Under the pieces are notes generated by a model. That model searched no databases, was not told where the DNA came from, and worked only from the letters and a program-made list of their open reading frames with translations. Below are positions 10,601 to 22,554 of a stretch of DNA of 64,000 nt, piece by piece. The first letter of the stretch is position 1, and each line of letters begins with the position of its first letter. The DNA comes from Alopecurus myosuroides (lineage: Eukaryota; Streptophyta; Magnoliopsida; Poales; Poaceae), in NCBI GenBank assembly GCA_028641055.1, contig CM054060.1, forward strand, positions 309,986,949 through 310,050,948, given 5' to 3'. A program made the position numbers and the translations under genes.

Positions 10601-11324
10601 GGAAAATATGCAAGTATGGAGGCTCACAAATTTCTCATTGACACCGTGTGCAAAGTTCTCATTGACACCGTGGTGGCGCCAAATTAGATGACATTAAACA
10701 TGTTGACCAAGTGTGTTGATACAAATTGTTGGCGTGGTTCCTAAAAATTCAATAAAAAAGATAAATGGTACATTTTTTTGATTGATCACAAAGCAAGATA
10801 AGCAATTTATCTAGTGGAAGATTTTTTTACCAGATTTTAGCAAATAAAGGTGTGGCATACCGCCCGGAAAGATATCTAAAATGATGGTAATGCAGTACAC
10901 ATTCTAATGGAGTGGAATATGATTGATTACATCCAGAACTTCTATTCCATTAAGTAGAACACCATCGATTTTTGCATTTTCCATAGCGACTTTGCAAGTG
11001 TGTTAGTTGTGTATGTGCTTCTGCTAATAAAACAAATATGTTTCACGCGAACAGGCACATTAGAAGCAACTGTGCTCATGTTTTTATTTACTTATACTAC
11101 GCTAACAGAGTGAAATCGAAGCAACTAATGAAGTTTCTTCACAGAACGTACGGCGTATTTGGCAAAGCTGGAAAGAACAATACATCCCAAATAGACTGAA
11201 TTAGCATGATGAAACCTAAAAAAAAAAGCATACTGTCTTAACATCCCTAGACAGCCAACACGTCTAAATAATGCAGATGTTTATGGATAATTTCATTGTA
11301 ATAAGACAGAGTTTTACAAAAATT

Positions 11325-11442
11325 GAGAGTCCAGAAGATTCATAGTTCGATGAAAAGAAAAAAGAGGCTACATGAGTTAGTGTGAGAGTCCAGAAGATTC
11401 ATAGTTCGATGAAAAGAAAAAAGAGGCTACATGAGTTAATGT
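11325..11442. repeat. 59-bp tandem duplication (two copies)
   Basis: Copies 11325-11383 and 11384-11442 each start GAGAGTCCAGAAGATTCATA and differ at one base (GTTAG versus GTTAA). One mismatch implies a recent event. Confidence 0.9.
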
Positions 11443-12800
11443 CTAATTGTATAAAGCATGATTTGGGTTCTTTGCCACAACAATGTCCAAGACATTATTT
11501 GTTTGCTGCTCAACCATGCAAGTTCAGTCTAATTTGGGTTCCTCGCCACGCTGCAGCTGGAGTCCAGCGCGAGCCTAATCCCAAATTGAAGAGCAACAGC
11601 AAAGTGCTTCTTAGAAAGAAATAGCAGCAGGATCGCGAAGCTCCATGGACGGCACAAGCAAAACAAAATTTTCACGGGATGTCCTCCAAATCTTCTCGTC
11701 TCACGAGGAACGACCATACCACTGTTCTCTCCTTTCTCCGTTCGTTACCTCTCCAAGTCTCACTGGGCCTGGGGCAGGATCAAGCGACCTCGGCCCCATC
11801 AGTCCCTGCCTTTTATGGAAAAATCTGATCCTCAAAGGGAGCATACGGGTGACGCGCTGCACCTGTAGGGGCACGACGCAGAGGTGGCGCCGAAGCAGTA
11901 GGGCTCTGAGGAGCGGCGCTCAGGCTCGTGGCTCGGGCGGAGGTGGGGCGAACAAGACGCGCAACTCGCGTCGGGAGCGCTCTGACTTGGAGCCATGTCG
12001 GGTCCTGGGAGCGCTCTCGCCAGCGCGGTGTGGGCTCGGCGGCCGTCGTTAACACCGTCCTCCTGCATCCAATGCCCGGTCGCTTTCTTTCTCCATCTCC
12101 TTGGTGTATCGGCACGGTGAAGCTCATAGCTGCTGGTCGACGCTCCTCCCAGTGGCCATGGCCCTCAGCCTGGCTTTCTCCAGTGGATGTCATCGTCGCT
12201 TACGTCGTCGTGTTGGTGCATGTCGCTCGTCTAAACTCTCATATGACGCTGGCGCTGACAGACTGGTCAGCATATTGTTCTCCCTCCGTCATGAAGTTTC
12301 CCAATAATAAATAGTAGCTGTTCTGAAGCTCCTCCAATTGGTTGATGGCTGGAGTTGGCTGCATCCTAATCGTCGGGATTGTACTGATGTTAGGGAAGCA
12401 GTGGCCTCGTACGACATACGAACAGAAGCTCGGAGGGCTCGGCGCGAGAACCACGATTTGGATTGGGAAAACGCTGTTGCTCAGGCGGGGGATCGCGTCC
12501 TCGCGTCCCCCGCATCCCGCTTCTGCCGCGTGTCCTGCGCGCGCACGGAAAAACTGCCTAGGTGAGGCCCACCGCATGTGCTTATCTCTTACATGTGTGT
12601 TCTCCACTCATTCTCCCTCACCTTTATCTCTCCTCGAAAGATTCCCGTGTATTCGCCGCCGCCGCTCGCCCCTTTCTCCTGCTCGCCGCCGACCCGACCA
12701 GGCACAGGACCGATGCGCCGAAGGCAGAGGAACAAGGACCCGATGCCCTGCCGCCATGGTGGGGCGGGAGCCCCGTCCGCCCTCACCCAAGTAGCCGCCC

Positions 12801-13153
12801 ATGCGCCCTGCGCCGCCGTCCATGCCTCCGTTGTCGATGCCGCTCAGGCCCGAGCCGAGGCGGTCGATGCCGAGGGCCCTGGCGAGGAACAGTGGGTGCG
12901 AGCTCGATGCCCGAGCGGTCCCCTCCACCGCCGCCGGAGGCTACCAAGTAGCCTCTCCCTACGCCGCCGTCGTCCATGCCTCCGTCGTCCATGCCGCTGC
13001 GATCCCTGCGACTTTCGACCTGCACGAGTTCTGCGCCACGTGCCCGCAGACCGCGCCCTTCTCCTTCCACGGGCAGCACCCGCTCGCGCTCGAGCAGGCC
13101 GTGTTCATGGCCGACCCGCGCGTGTGCGACCTGTGCGGCACGTCCATCCGCGG
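12801..13153 (+). pseudogene. DC1-domain (Cys/His-rich C1-like) protein fragment, split by retrotransposon
   Basis: Near 13014-13153 the plus strand encodes FDLHEFCATCPQTAPFSFHG and then MADPRVCDLCGTSIRG. This pattern (CDFDLHE, CxxC, HPL, CDLCG) is typical of plant DC1 zinc-binding repeats. The preceding CDPCDF lies one frame away because of an extra T at about 13015, so the gene carries a frameshift. The reading is cut at 13153 by the chromovirus LTR and resumes for two codons at 25082 (I-H) before decaying. Upstream (12801-13010) a duplicated GCCGTCCATGCCTCCGT-like segment blurs the N-terminus, and no start is proposed. DC1 proteins are linked to stress and defence signalling; function here is lost. 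Confidence 0.65.
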
Positions 13154-14159
13154 TGTCAGACCCCGGACCCAGAGATATACATACTGTTATGTCCTCCTAG
13201 CCATGAACTCACAAGGGCTTCAGGGTTACCGGCCCCGGCCGCAACAAACAACGGCAGGCAGACCAGATTCATCGGCACGTAGTCCGGATCTCCGGTCTAC
13301 TACTCCTTGTATCCATGCTAGTCATAACCAATTATGCATACCCAAGCGTCCAAGAGTCGGATGAAACTGAAGGAACGGGACCAAAGTTATACAGAGCTGC
13401 TATGTGTCCAGAAAGTGCAACAACAATCGAGGGTTACTGGGGTTACCTCGCCCCAGGCCGATCACATCGACAGGCGGGCTCGGACATGGATCATCGGCTC
13501 CACAACCCCTCGACTGCGACAACTATGCAGGCATAGCCAAAACTGTATAACAATGAGCTCGAAACCAACAACCGATCAAAGCAGTACTCTAAACATGAAG
13601 CTTTATTAAGCAAGTAATACTAGAGTAGCTTACAAACAGAGGTCACACGACCCAACATTACATCAGACAACGGAAAGCAAATTATGTTGCTATTCAACAA
13701 GAACCAAAAAGACCTAAGAGGCCGCAACATAAGGCGACGTCCCAGCCCATAGATTCCAGGCTGCTACCTGGGAAACCCCAAACTATCCGTCGACGTCCAC
13801 GTTGAAACACCACCGAAGGTATGGAACTCCGCCTGAACCAAAACGAAGCAAACATGAGTACGAGAGGTACTCAACAAGACTTAACTAACCTATTATATAT
13901 CTGCTTGTTCATAAAGGGTTTATGAAGGTTGTTTTGCGTAAAGCCAACTTTGTTTCGAATAGAGGGAGACTGAGAAGTTTTTCACAAATCTTTTAAAAGA
14001 ATACCCTTTTCTCGGGTATTGCCTTCAGAACCTTCGAAGCATCATCTTCAACACCGATAACTGGAACCACCTCTTAAAACTAAACATTTATTGCCAACAT
14101 CTTTTACGTCAGGTTCAAGTTATCTATGATCTCAGGATCCGTCACCAAGTTGTCCTTAA

Positions 14160-14199
14160 CCGCGGACACGGCTTTTCGAAAAGATTAAACCCTGCAGGG
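14160..14199 (-). promoter_or_regulatory. Triple-palindrome block, left chromovirus LTR
   Basis: CCGCGG (14160-14165), CTTTTCGAAAAG (14172-14183) and CCCTGCAGGG (14190-14199). Relative to the 2926 block the middle palindrome changed C to T on one arm and G to A on the other, so pairing is kept. Confidence 0.45.
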
Positions 14200-15660
14200 G
14201 TGTACAACTTTACCCACACGTATCAACCGACTCTTAATGCCAAGCTATTGGCACAATTCCGACGATGTGCCGGCAGAGGGTGGCTGACCACGATCTTTCC
14301 CTTGCTTCGCCTATTCCATGAGTCGCTCCGAGTAGAGATGGACCGCCAATAGGGAGTGGCCATCTCCTGCCGGGTCTCTATCGTTGTGCGCAATGCTCGA
14401 CGGTTACCTTCCCGCAGAGCGCCGATACACCACCACGTCCTAGTTTTGAAAACGTTTTGATATCCCCAGCAAATCCAAATGGAACGCCCGAACTAGGCAA
14501 CTCATGGAACAAACTAGACAAGTTGAAACCGAGGGGAATCCAATCCCCGTGTGGTTGCACGATCAGTCTTGGCTTCAAAGGCGAGAACTCGCTCCTAGGG
14601 GCATGAACGAGGCAAATCACCACATCCCATGTGGCAACTCATCCAAGCCTTTTATCATATTAACCACACATCTCAAACCTTACCACGTCATCCTGTCATA
14701 CTAGATTCATTTCGTAACTCTGATTCATCAACCGGATGGTGCAGAGATAAATAGACATGTATGACTAAGCATGGCATATTTGAGGCTTTGGCGATACACA
14801 CAAACAAATCCTATGTCAGCTAGGAGCATGGAATCATGATATCTGGTTTATGCAACTAAATAGGATAACTCTATCTATTGACTCAAAATACTTTGTAAAA
14901 CATGCATCGTACGAGAAGGAAAACACTTCGAAAACATATATGGGCAGATAAGAGGTTATGCTTGCCTTGCTTCAAGAAAACCAGAGAAAGCTTCAAGGAA
15001 TAAGTGCTTGACTTGGTTGTTTAGACCAAGTATTCAGCAACAGGGGTGTCGAACTTCACTCCGGATTCGCGTTCTACCGATAGGAACAAACACCGGAAAG
15101 AGAGAGAACACCACTCAAAACAGACATCGATGCAATGCTCAATATGTATGCATGAACATTTGAATGCATTAAAGATAAGCCCTAACATGTTTCACGGGTT
15201 GCTAGGGTTCATATGTTAAGGAAACAACTTTAGTGAAATTAGTCCCGAAGTGGTCCTCGGAGGCCGATTCGGGCAAAACCTAGAGGTACGACAAGTTAAA
15301 GTGCTCAAATAAGGTTGAGAACACCATAACTAGGTTACATTTGTCATTCTAAGCATTTTGACATATAACTTGTAATTTTCAAATTTTCTTGAATAAAAAC
15401 TTATTTTCTTTATTTTGAATGATTTAAATAATGCTCAAAACTCAACTTTGTCAAAAATGTGTGCAAATGACATAAACATGTAGATTACATTTTTATGAAC
15501 AAAATGGTATATTGAACACATTTTTCTGAGTTATATAACAAAAGATATTGCATTTACAATTTTACTTATATTTCTGTAATTTTAAACAGCAGATGGGGTC
15601 CACGTGTCTAAACAATTTCAGTTAAATGAAATAACAGGAAAAGGGCCTGGTGACGTCGGC

Positions 15661-15681
15661 GTGATGTCATCATGACATCAC
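15661..15681. repeat. 21-bp inverted repeat with TGACGTC-type motif, left LTR
   Basis: GTGATGTCAT, one base, ATGACATCAC: perfect 10-bp arms. A TGACGTC (bZIP-type core) lies just to the left. The right LTR has the same at 24016-24036. Confidence 0.6.
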
Positions 15682-16723
15682 CCGAGCCCAAATCCTCACA
15701 GCAAGGATGAAATCGACAAAACCGCGCGAAATTCCTCGAATCAAACTTCACCACGGGGTGGAGCGCAACGAGGGGGAGCCGGGGGTGGTCGCGGCTCGCC
15801 GGTTGGTCGCCGGAGCTCGCGCCGGCGAGCTCGTGCGCGGCGGCGGACGGCGGTTTGCGGCGGCAGGGAGTTGTGGAGGGGGAGGGAGCGAGGCGAGGCC
15901 ACGGGAGGGTGCGGGAGCTCACCCTGGGTGTGATGGAGGGGTCGGGGCAGCGAGGGAGGCCGGCAATCGCCGGCGGCGAGCGGATTCCGGCGACGGCCGT
16001 GGATCCCGTCGGCGACGAAATTGAAGGCCTCCCGGGGCTTCCCACTGCTCCTTTTACTCGAGGAGGACGGAAGGGAGATGGCGGAGCCGGGGAGCTGCTC
16101 GGAGAGGGCCGGGGTAGGCCGTATCGCCGGTGAGGTGCGGCGCCGGTGGCGGTTAGGGTTCGATTCGTTTTTTTTTTCTTTTTGAGTTCCTGCACGTACA
16201 GAGTTACAGAGAAAGGTTTCGATGCGGTGGGAGGAGGAGATAGAAGAGGTCACGTCTTCCCTCTCGGCCTTATCCTCGTAGAGGGGAAGCAAGTAGGAGG
16301 TGGAAGGGGAAGGCGTCGTGGAGCTTCTGCTCGTCTACTGTCCATGGACAGAGGAAGAAGACAAGCGCCATTTTCTGAAAACCCCCCTGCTCTCCTGGAA
16401 AATACAAAATGGCCCCTACTCTTTTTAAAAACAGCAACTCAAAAACTGTGTTGGGGCTTTTCTGTAAAAGATAAAAATTGGCAAAAATCATTTTTGGGAT
16501 CCTTGTTAAATTTACATCCTCGACATATTTTTGGTTTGCAAAAATTGTACCATTTTAAACCATCAATTTAGTTTGGCACTTTAAGTGATTTTAATAAACT
16601 CCGGTATTAAATTTTAGTGCAACTGTTTTAAAACCAAACATGGGTTCAAAAATGCATGCATGACATGACATGATCACAACAACAAACACACAAGCACTTT
16701 ATTACAAAAAGGTGGATGTTACA

Positions 16724-16737
16724 AGTCTACCCCCCTT
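16724..16737 (-). other. Polypurine tract of the chromovirus
   Basis: The plus strand reads AGTCTACCCCCCTT directly after the left LTR; on the element strand this is a G-rich purine run ending at the LTR, the expected second-strand primer. Confidence 0.8.
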
Positions 16738-16871
16738 ACAAGAATCTCGTCCCGAGATTCCTAGGTTTTAGAAAAGAAGGACGGGTACTCAGATCGTAAA
16801 CGATCTTCTCGTTCCCAGGTTGCTTCAGCTTCAGAATGATGAGACCACTGAACTTTGAGGCACTTGATGCT

Positions 16872-18338
16872 TCAGCATCGAATCTTTCGTTCAGCTGCCT
16901 CGAGGATACGGACAGGACATTCTCGGTAGGTCAGATTATCCTTGAGATCAATGGTTTCATGATCAACACCACGGTTGGAATCTTTGAAGCAACGACGAAG
17001 TTGTGAGACATGGAATGTAGCATGAACCCGTGGGAACGTTGAAGGTAGATGGAGACGATAAGCAAAATTCCCACTTTTTGCAAGAACAGGGAGAGGACCA
17101 ACATAGCGAGGCGGTAATTTTCCTTTCATGACCTCACGATGAACACCCTTCAAAGGTGTGACTCGAAGATAGGCTTGTCCGCCAACATCATAACGAATAT
17201 CTTGTTGACGGTCACCATAACTCTTCTGACGAGACTGAGCAGCTTTCAGATGTTCACGGATGATACGAACTGTTTCCTCAGTCTCATTGATCAGATTCTT
17301 CGGTCCAAAGAACTGTCTTTCACCGATTTCTGACCAATTTAACGGAATTGAACAACTTCTGTTGTAGAGAACTTCAAACGGAGATTTGGCCAAGATAACT
17401 TGGAAGCAGTTGTTATAAACAAACTCGGCAGAGGGAAGACACTTCTCCCAGTCATTACCGAAAGATACAACACAAGCTCGAAGCATGTCTTCAAGTGTTT
17501 GATTCAGACTCCCGAGGTGATCATTACGGGATGACTGATAGATGATGGTGAAGTGTAGACGACTTCCCATAGCTTGCTTGAAACTTGCCCAGCCTTTGGA
17601 AGTAAACAGATTTCCATGATCAAAAAGGATCTTCTTAGGAACACCATGAAGAGGTATTATCTGAGAGACATACAAATCTGCCAGTTGTTTAGCATTGATG
17701 CCCTGATGGATAGGAACAAAATGAGCAACCTTTGACAGACGATCAATCACTACCCAGATAGCGGTGTGTCCCTGATCATTTCTTGGAAGACCAACAATGA
17801 AATTCATATCCACTTCATCCCACTTCCAAACAGGAATAGGGGTGGGGTAGAGAGTAGCAACTGGTCTTTGATGTTCAGGTTTAGCACGACGACAAACGTC
17901 GCATTCAGCCACGAATTGAGCGATATCTCGCTTCATCTTGGTCCACCAGAACCTTTGACGTAGATCACGGTACATTTTGGTGCTACCAGGATGAGCAGAG
18001 AGAGGTGACTCATGAGCTTCACGGAGGATCAGTTGTTTCAGACTCCGTTTCTTCGGCACAACAAGACGTTCACCAAAATAAACGGTACCTTGATTATCAA
18101 CAGAGAAACATGTAGGAATTCCACGAGAAATCTTTTTCTTGACCAAGGTAATACTTAGATCCCTCTTTTGGGCATCCTTGATTTGATGTTCAAAGGATGG
18201 TTTCACTTCTGGATTAGCCAGATAACCAAAGGGAACAACCTCAAGATTAAGCTTGGAGAACTCTTTGTGGAGAGAAGGTTGATCTTGCTGTATCATCAAG
18301 CTGTTACAGTAAGACTTCTGGATTGTCGTGTCAGCCAC
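16872..18338 (-). pseudogene. pol: Chromovirus pol, 3' part: integrase and chromodomain-like tail
   Basis: 488 codons. An integrase zinc-binding region (HESPLSAHPG and CDVCRRAKPEHQ; residues about 90-150) is followed by the DDE core (WKWDEVDMNFIVGLP; LFDHGNLFTS; NQTLEDMLRACV) and a GPY/F-like part (PPRYVGPLPVL). A tail RVHATFHVSQLRRC plus YRECPVRILEAAE is typical of chromodomain-type ends that steer insertion. Key changes: the usual MDF of the first catalytic Asp is MNF, and the usual SER around the catalytic Glu is not present; the middle Asp is kept. It is one frame away from the upstream gag-pol ORF, so a frameshift lies near 18300-18350. Confidence 0.88.
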
Positions 18339-21190
18339 GGCTTACCTTTATCGGTTTGACAATTGACCTCCACATTGGGTTCTTTGACTAGTTCCAACCA
18401 TCTCTTTTGTCTGAGACTCAGATCTGGTTGGGTAAAAAGATATCTGAAGCTCTGCTGGTGGAAGTAGAACTCACATTGATTTCCTAGCAGATGATGACGC
18501 CATTGTTTCAACGCATACACAACAGCTGCTAACTCAAGAGCATGAGTTGGATATTTGAGCTCATGTGGTTTCAGTTGTCGAGAAGCATAAGAAACCACAC
18601 GTCCATCTTGCAAAAGACCGCAATCGATACCTTGACGAGAGGCATCACAGAAGATAATGAAGTCCTTGCACGTGTCCGGAACGACAAGCATAGGAGCATT
18701 AGCCAGCTTGGTTTTCAACAACCGGAAACTCTCTTCTACCATTCTTGACCATACAAACTGTTTATCTTTCTTAAGAAGACCAGTCATTGGTTTGGAAGCT
18801 TTGGAGAAACCTTCAATAGAGCGGTGATAACAACCGATAAGTTCGAGGAAGTTTCGAACCTCTTTGATAGACTTAGGTGACTCCCAGTCCAATATGGCTT
18901 GAACTTTATTAGGGAGAACTGCAACTCCTTCAGCAGATAGGACATAGCCTAGAAATATGAGCTCTTTCAACCAGAACTCACATCTGGAGAATTTGGCATA
19001 GAGACGATGCTCACGAAGCTTTGTCAAAGCTAGCCGAAGATGTTCAGCATGTTCTTCTTCGGACTTGGAGTAGATTATAACATCGTTGAGGTAAACCACA
19101 ACGAACTTGTCGATATACTCCATGAAAATGGATTTCATAAGCCCCATCAACATGGTTGGCGCATTGGAGAGTTCGGGAAACGTAACAGTGTACTCGTAAA
19201 GACCATAACGAGTTTTGACAACCGTTTTAGAAACATTCCCGGACTTGGTCTGAAGTTGATGATAACCCAGACTTAAGTGTATCTTGGAGAAAACAACAGC
19301 ACCAATCAGACGATCAAACAAATCATTTGTCTGAGGAAGAGAGCACTTGTGCTTTATTGCCACATCATTGAACGGACAATATTCACTGACCAGCTGAGGA
19401 ACTGTGGTATCCTTCTTCATGACGAGGAGTGTAGGACACCCACAAGAAGATGTGTTGGCATGAGGGCAACCTTTCCCTTCTGACTCCTCTATTTGCTTCT
19501 TCAACTCAACCAACTCTTCTAGAGACATATGGTATGGTCTTTCAGAAGTAGGAGCCACTCCAGGAATTAGTTCAACAACAAACTCCACTGAATAACCATG
19601 ATGCATACCATGAAGCTCTTCCGGGAAGACATCCGGAAACTTACACACCACTGGTACCTCATGAATCTCGGAAGATGGTCGAACTTCAATTGCATTGAGC
19701 TGAGGACGTGGCTGTGGTTGAACTGTCCCACAAGGAAACAACAACCGAGTTGTCTGACCATAAGGATGAATCAGGGTAACAGACTTGGCTGCACAGTTAA
19801 TCATGGCATGATGTGTTGACAACCAGTCCATGCCCAGTATGACATTGATGTCATTTGAGTCCACGATGACAAGTGTAGAAAGAAACACCAAACCTCCTAT
19901 TTCAATTGGGACACCAGGGCAACACTGATTAGACCAGCAGAAGGACCCTGGGGTAGAAATTATTAACGGAGGAACCATACTCGCCAGTGGTATGTCATGC
20001 AACACCACAAAGGCTCTTGATACACATGAGTGTGACGCTCCGGAATCAAACAGAACAGATGCTGGAGCTAAATTGACACGAAGCATTCCCAACACGACAT
20101 CAGGTGCTTTCTGAGCTTCTTCAATCAGAACATGGTTCAACCGACCATGGTTAACAACACGTGTAGAAACGGACTGTAGTGCAGAAGGTGTCCTCTGGGG
20201 ACATTTGTTGGAGTAATGGCCAAGTTCATCACATACATGACATGTCACCAGCCGTTTCTTACCACCAACAACTCTGGATTGCCCACCAAGGTGACATTGT
20301 TGAACAACGGATGGATATGGAATAGCACTGTATGGAACAAACACACGACGCTTCTTGGAACCAGAAGAAGACGCACGTGACTCTTCAGAAATCTGCTTCA
20401 AAGAGGTTTCCATTTCCTTTTTGCCACGCTCCAAGGTAAGAGCATGGTTATAAAGGTCCTGGAAGGTTGGAAACTGGAAAGACAAAAGCTCATAGCGAAC
20501 TCCGGAATCGAGACCCTTGCGGAACAACTCTTGTTTATCCGCATCATCTGCAACATCTCGGGGTGCATAACGAGCCAAACGGGTGAATTCACACCCGTAA
20601 TTTTCAACATCCATCTGTCCCTGGGTTAGATCCAGGAACTCTTTTCTTTTGGAGTCCATAACTGCCTCGGGAACATGGGCAACACGGAACTCTTTACGGA
20701 ACTCCTCCCAAGTAACCTTATGTCCCGGCGATTGCAACGCCAAGAAACCTTCCCACCATGAACCAGCTTCACCCTCTAGCTGATAGGCGGCAAAGTTCAC
20801 ACGGTCACTTTCTAGAACATGGAGAGCATTAAATTTGCGCTCGATGGCACGAAGCCAATCATCAGCATCGATGGGTTCCTTGAGATTGCTGAAAGTTGGA
20901 AGCTTAGCATGAACTAAATCCCCAAATGCAACGCATTCGTCATGACGACGTTCAGTGTTTTGTGCCACACGCTCAAGGAGATGTTCATTTCTCAGGCGGT
21001 TGGTCTCGATATCCTGAAGAACTTGCGTCATTAAGGAAGATGAAGACTCTCCCTCGATATGACCACTTTCAACAGAATCTTGAATACTCCCGGACATCCT
21101 GAGTACAAAGAAACGGAACCATGAGAAAAACTCCCATGGAAAGATTGCAATAGAAAGATTCATGACTTGATATGGATCAATTGAAGTCAA
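18296..21190 (-). pseudogene. gag-pol: Chromovirus gag-protease-RT-RNase H polyprotein, catalytically changed
   Basis: 964 open codons. Gag core: EPIDADDWLRAIERK, GSWWEGFLALQ, TRLARYAPRDV; CCHC knuckle CHVCDELGHYSNKC. Protease: LFDSGASHSCVS with intact DSGA. RT: VPVVCKFPDVFPEEL, then motif A as SKIHLSLGYHQ (Asp replaced by His) and the active box as VVVYLNDVIIYS (YxDD changed to YLND). RNase H: FCDAS and ALELAAVVYALK are kept but the later Asp region reads HQQSFRYLFTQ. The true gag start may be MSGSIQDSVESG about 30 codons in. An open frame with lost RT residues means the product could form particles but not reverse transcribe. The 3' end shifts frame into the integrase ORF. Confidence 0.9.
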
Positions 21191-21491
21191 AAGGAAACAA
21201 CGATTTAGACCAAAGGAGGTAACTTGGAAACTCTGAGGACATTAGCAACCTGACACGGAGTACTAGGGAAAACACCCAACGATTTTGCTCCTAACTTTGA
21301 AGTTAACAGGTGAGAAGTAAATCATTTGAAATCAAATGAGATGCGGTGACTCAGAGTTAGAGCAATACCAGGTAAGGAGTAAAAAGAATCCTAAGAAGGT
21401 TTTTCCAACTCATTTGTCATTTCGAAAATAGTTTTCACAAACTCGAGACTCAACATCGACCAATAGCAAGGGTTTTCCTACAGGCAGTCCT

Positions 21492-21503
21492 GCTCTGATA
21501 CCA
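21492..21503 (-). other. Primer-binding site (tRNA-iMet type) of the chromovirus
   Basis: GCTCTGATACCA on the plus strand is the complement of TGGTATCAGAGC, the standard initiator-Met tRNA site of plant LTR elements, five bases from the right LTR. Confidence 0.92.
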
Positions 21504-22514
21504 AGACTTGTCAGACCCCGGACCCAGAGATATACATACTGTTATGTCCTCCTAGCCATGAACTCACAAGGGCTTCAGGGTTACCGGCCCCGGCCGCAAC
21601 AAACAACGGCAGGCAGACCGGATTCATCGGCACGTAGTCCGGATCCCCGGTCTACTACTCCTTGTATCCATGCTAGTCATAACCAATTATGCATACCCAA
21701 GCGTCCAAGAGTCGGATGAAACTGAAGGAACGGGACCAAAGTTATACAGAGCTGCTATGTGTCCAGAAAGTGCAACAACAATCGAGGGTTACTGGGGTTA
21801 CCTCGCCCTAGGCTGATCACATCGACAGGCGGGCTCGGACATGGATCATCGGCTCCACAACCCCTCGACTGCGACAACTATGCAGGCATAGCCAAAACTG
21901 TATAACAATGAGCTCGAAACCAACAACCGATCAAAGCAGTACTCTAAACATGAAGCTTTATTAAGCAAGTAATACTAGAGTAGCTTACAAACAGAGGTCA
22001 CACGACCCAACATTACATCAGACAACGGAAAGCAAATTATGTTGCTATTCAACAAGAACCAAAAAGGCCTAAGAGGCCGCAACATAAGGCGACGTCCCAG
22101 CCCATAGATTCCAGGCTGCTACCTGGGAAACCCCAAACTATCCATCGACGTCCACGTTGAAACACCACCGAAGGTATGGAACTCCGCCTGAACCAAAACG
22201 AAGCAAACATGAGTACGAGAGGTACTCAACAAGACTTAACTAACCTATTATATATCTGCTTGTTCATAAAGGGTTTATGAAGGTTGTTTTGCGTAAAGCC
22301 AACTTTGTTTCGAATAGAGGGAGACTGAGAAGTTTTTCACAAATCTTTTAAAAGAATACCCTTTTCTCGGGTATTGCCTTCAGAACCTTCGAAGCATCAT
22401 CTTCAACACCGATAACTGGAACCACCTCTTAAAACTAAACATTCATTGCCAACATCTTTTACGTCAGGTTCAAGTTATCTATGATCTCAGGATCCGTCAC
22501 CAAGTTGTCCTTAA

Positions 22515-22554
22515 CCGCGGACACGGCTTTTCGAAAAGATTAAACCCTGCAGGG
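22515..22554 (-). promoter_or_regulatory. Triple-palindrome block, right chromovirus LTR
   Basis: CCGCGG (22515-22520), CTTTTCGAAAAG (22527-22538), CCCTGCAGGG (22545-22554); identical to the left LTR copy. Confidence 0.45.

Larger units (their letters stand above)
9294..12800. other. Anonymous intergenic DNA
   Basis: No gene is supportable here apart from the separately listed MITE and short repeats. ORFs near 9436-9879, 11645-12314 and 12338-12794 have no recognisable domain. 12480-12800 is GC-rich and could be upstream sequence of the DC1 gene fragment that follows. Confidence 0.5.
13154..16723 (-). repeat. Chromovirus 3' LTR (left copy)
   Basis: Begins TGTCAGACCCCGG and ends GGATGTTACA on the plus strand; nearly identical to 21509-25077. 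In element orientation: AT-rich start, GC-rich gene-like block (16300-15700), AT-rich middle, palindrome block at 14199-14160 and the acidic-exon-like part near 15100-15010. Long ORFs in the GC-rich block (for example 16292-15741) are Arg/Pro/Ser-rich without a domain and are not called as genes. Confidence 0.92.

Noticed and set aside
11813..12193. 126-codon minus-strand ORF near the DC1 fragment
   Set aside because: Arg/Ala/Pro-rich, no domain, no splice or promoter context that would support a gene.
12276..12300. CTCCCTCCGTCATGAAG as a MITE end
   Set aside because: No matching inverted end or flanking TA pair was found nearby; the word alone is too short.
15608..16292. Long minus-strand ORFs (183-195 codons) in the chromovirus LTR
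   Set aside because: Arg/Pro/Ser-rich frames in GC-rich DNA, open in several frames at once and on both strands, repeated only because the LTR is repeated; no domain.
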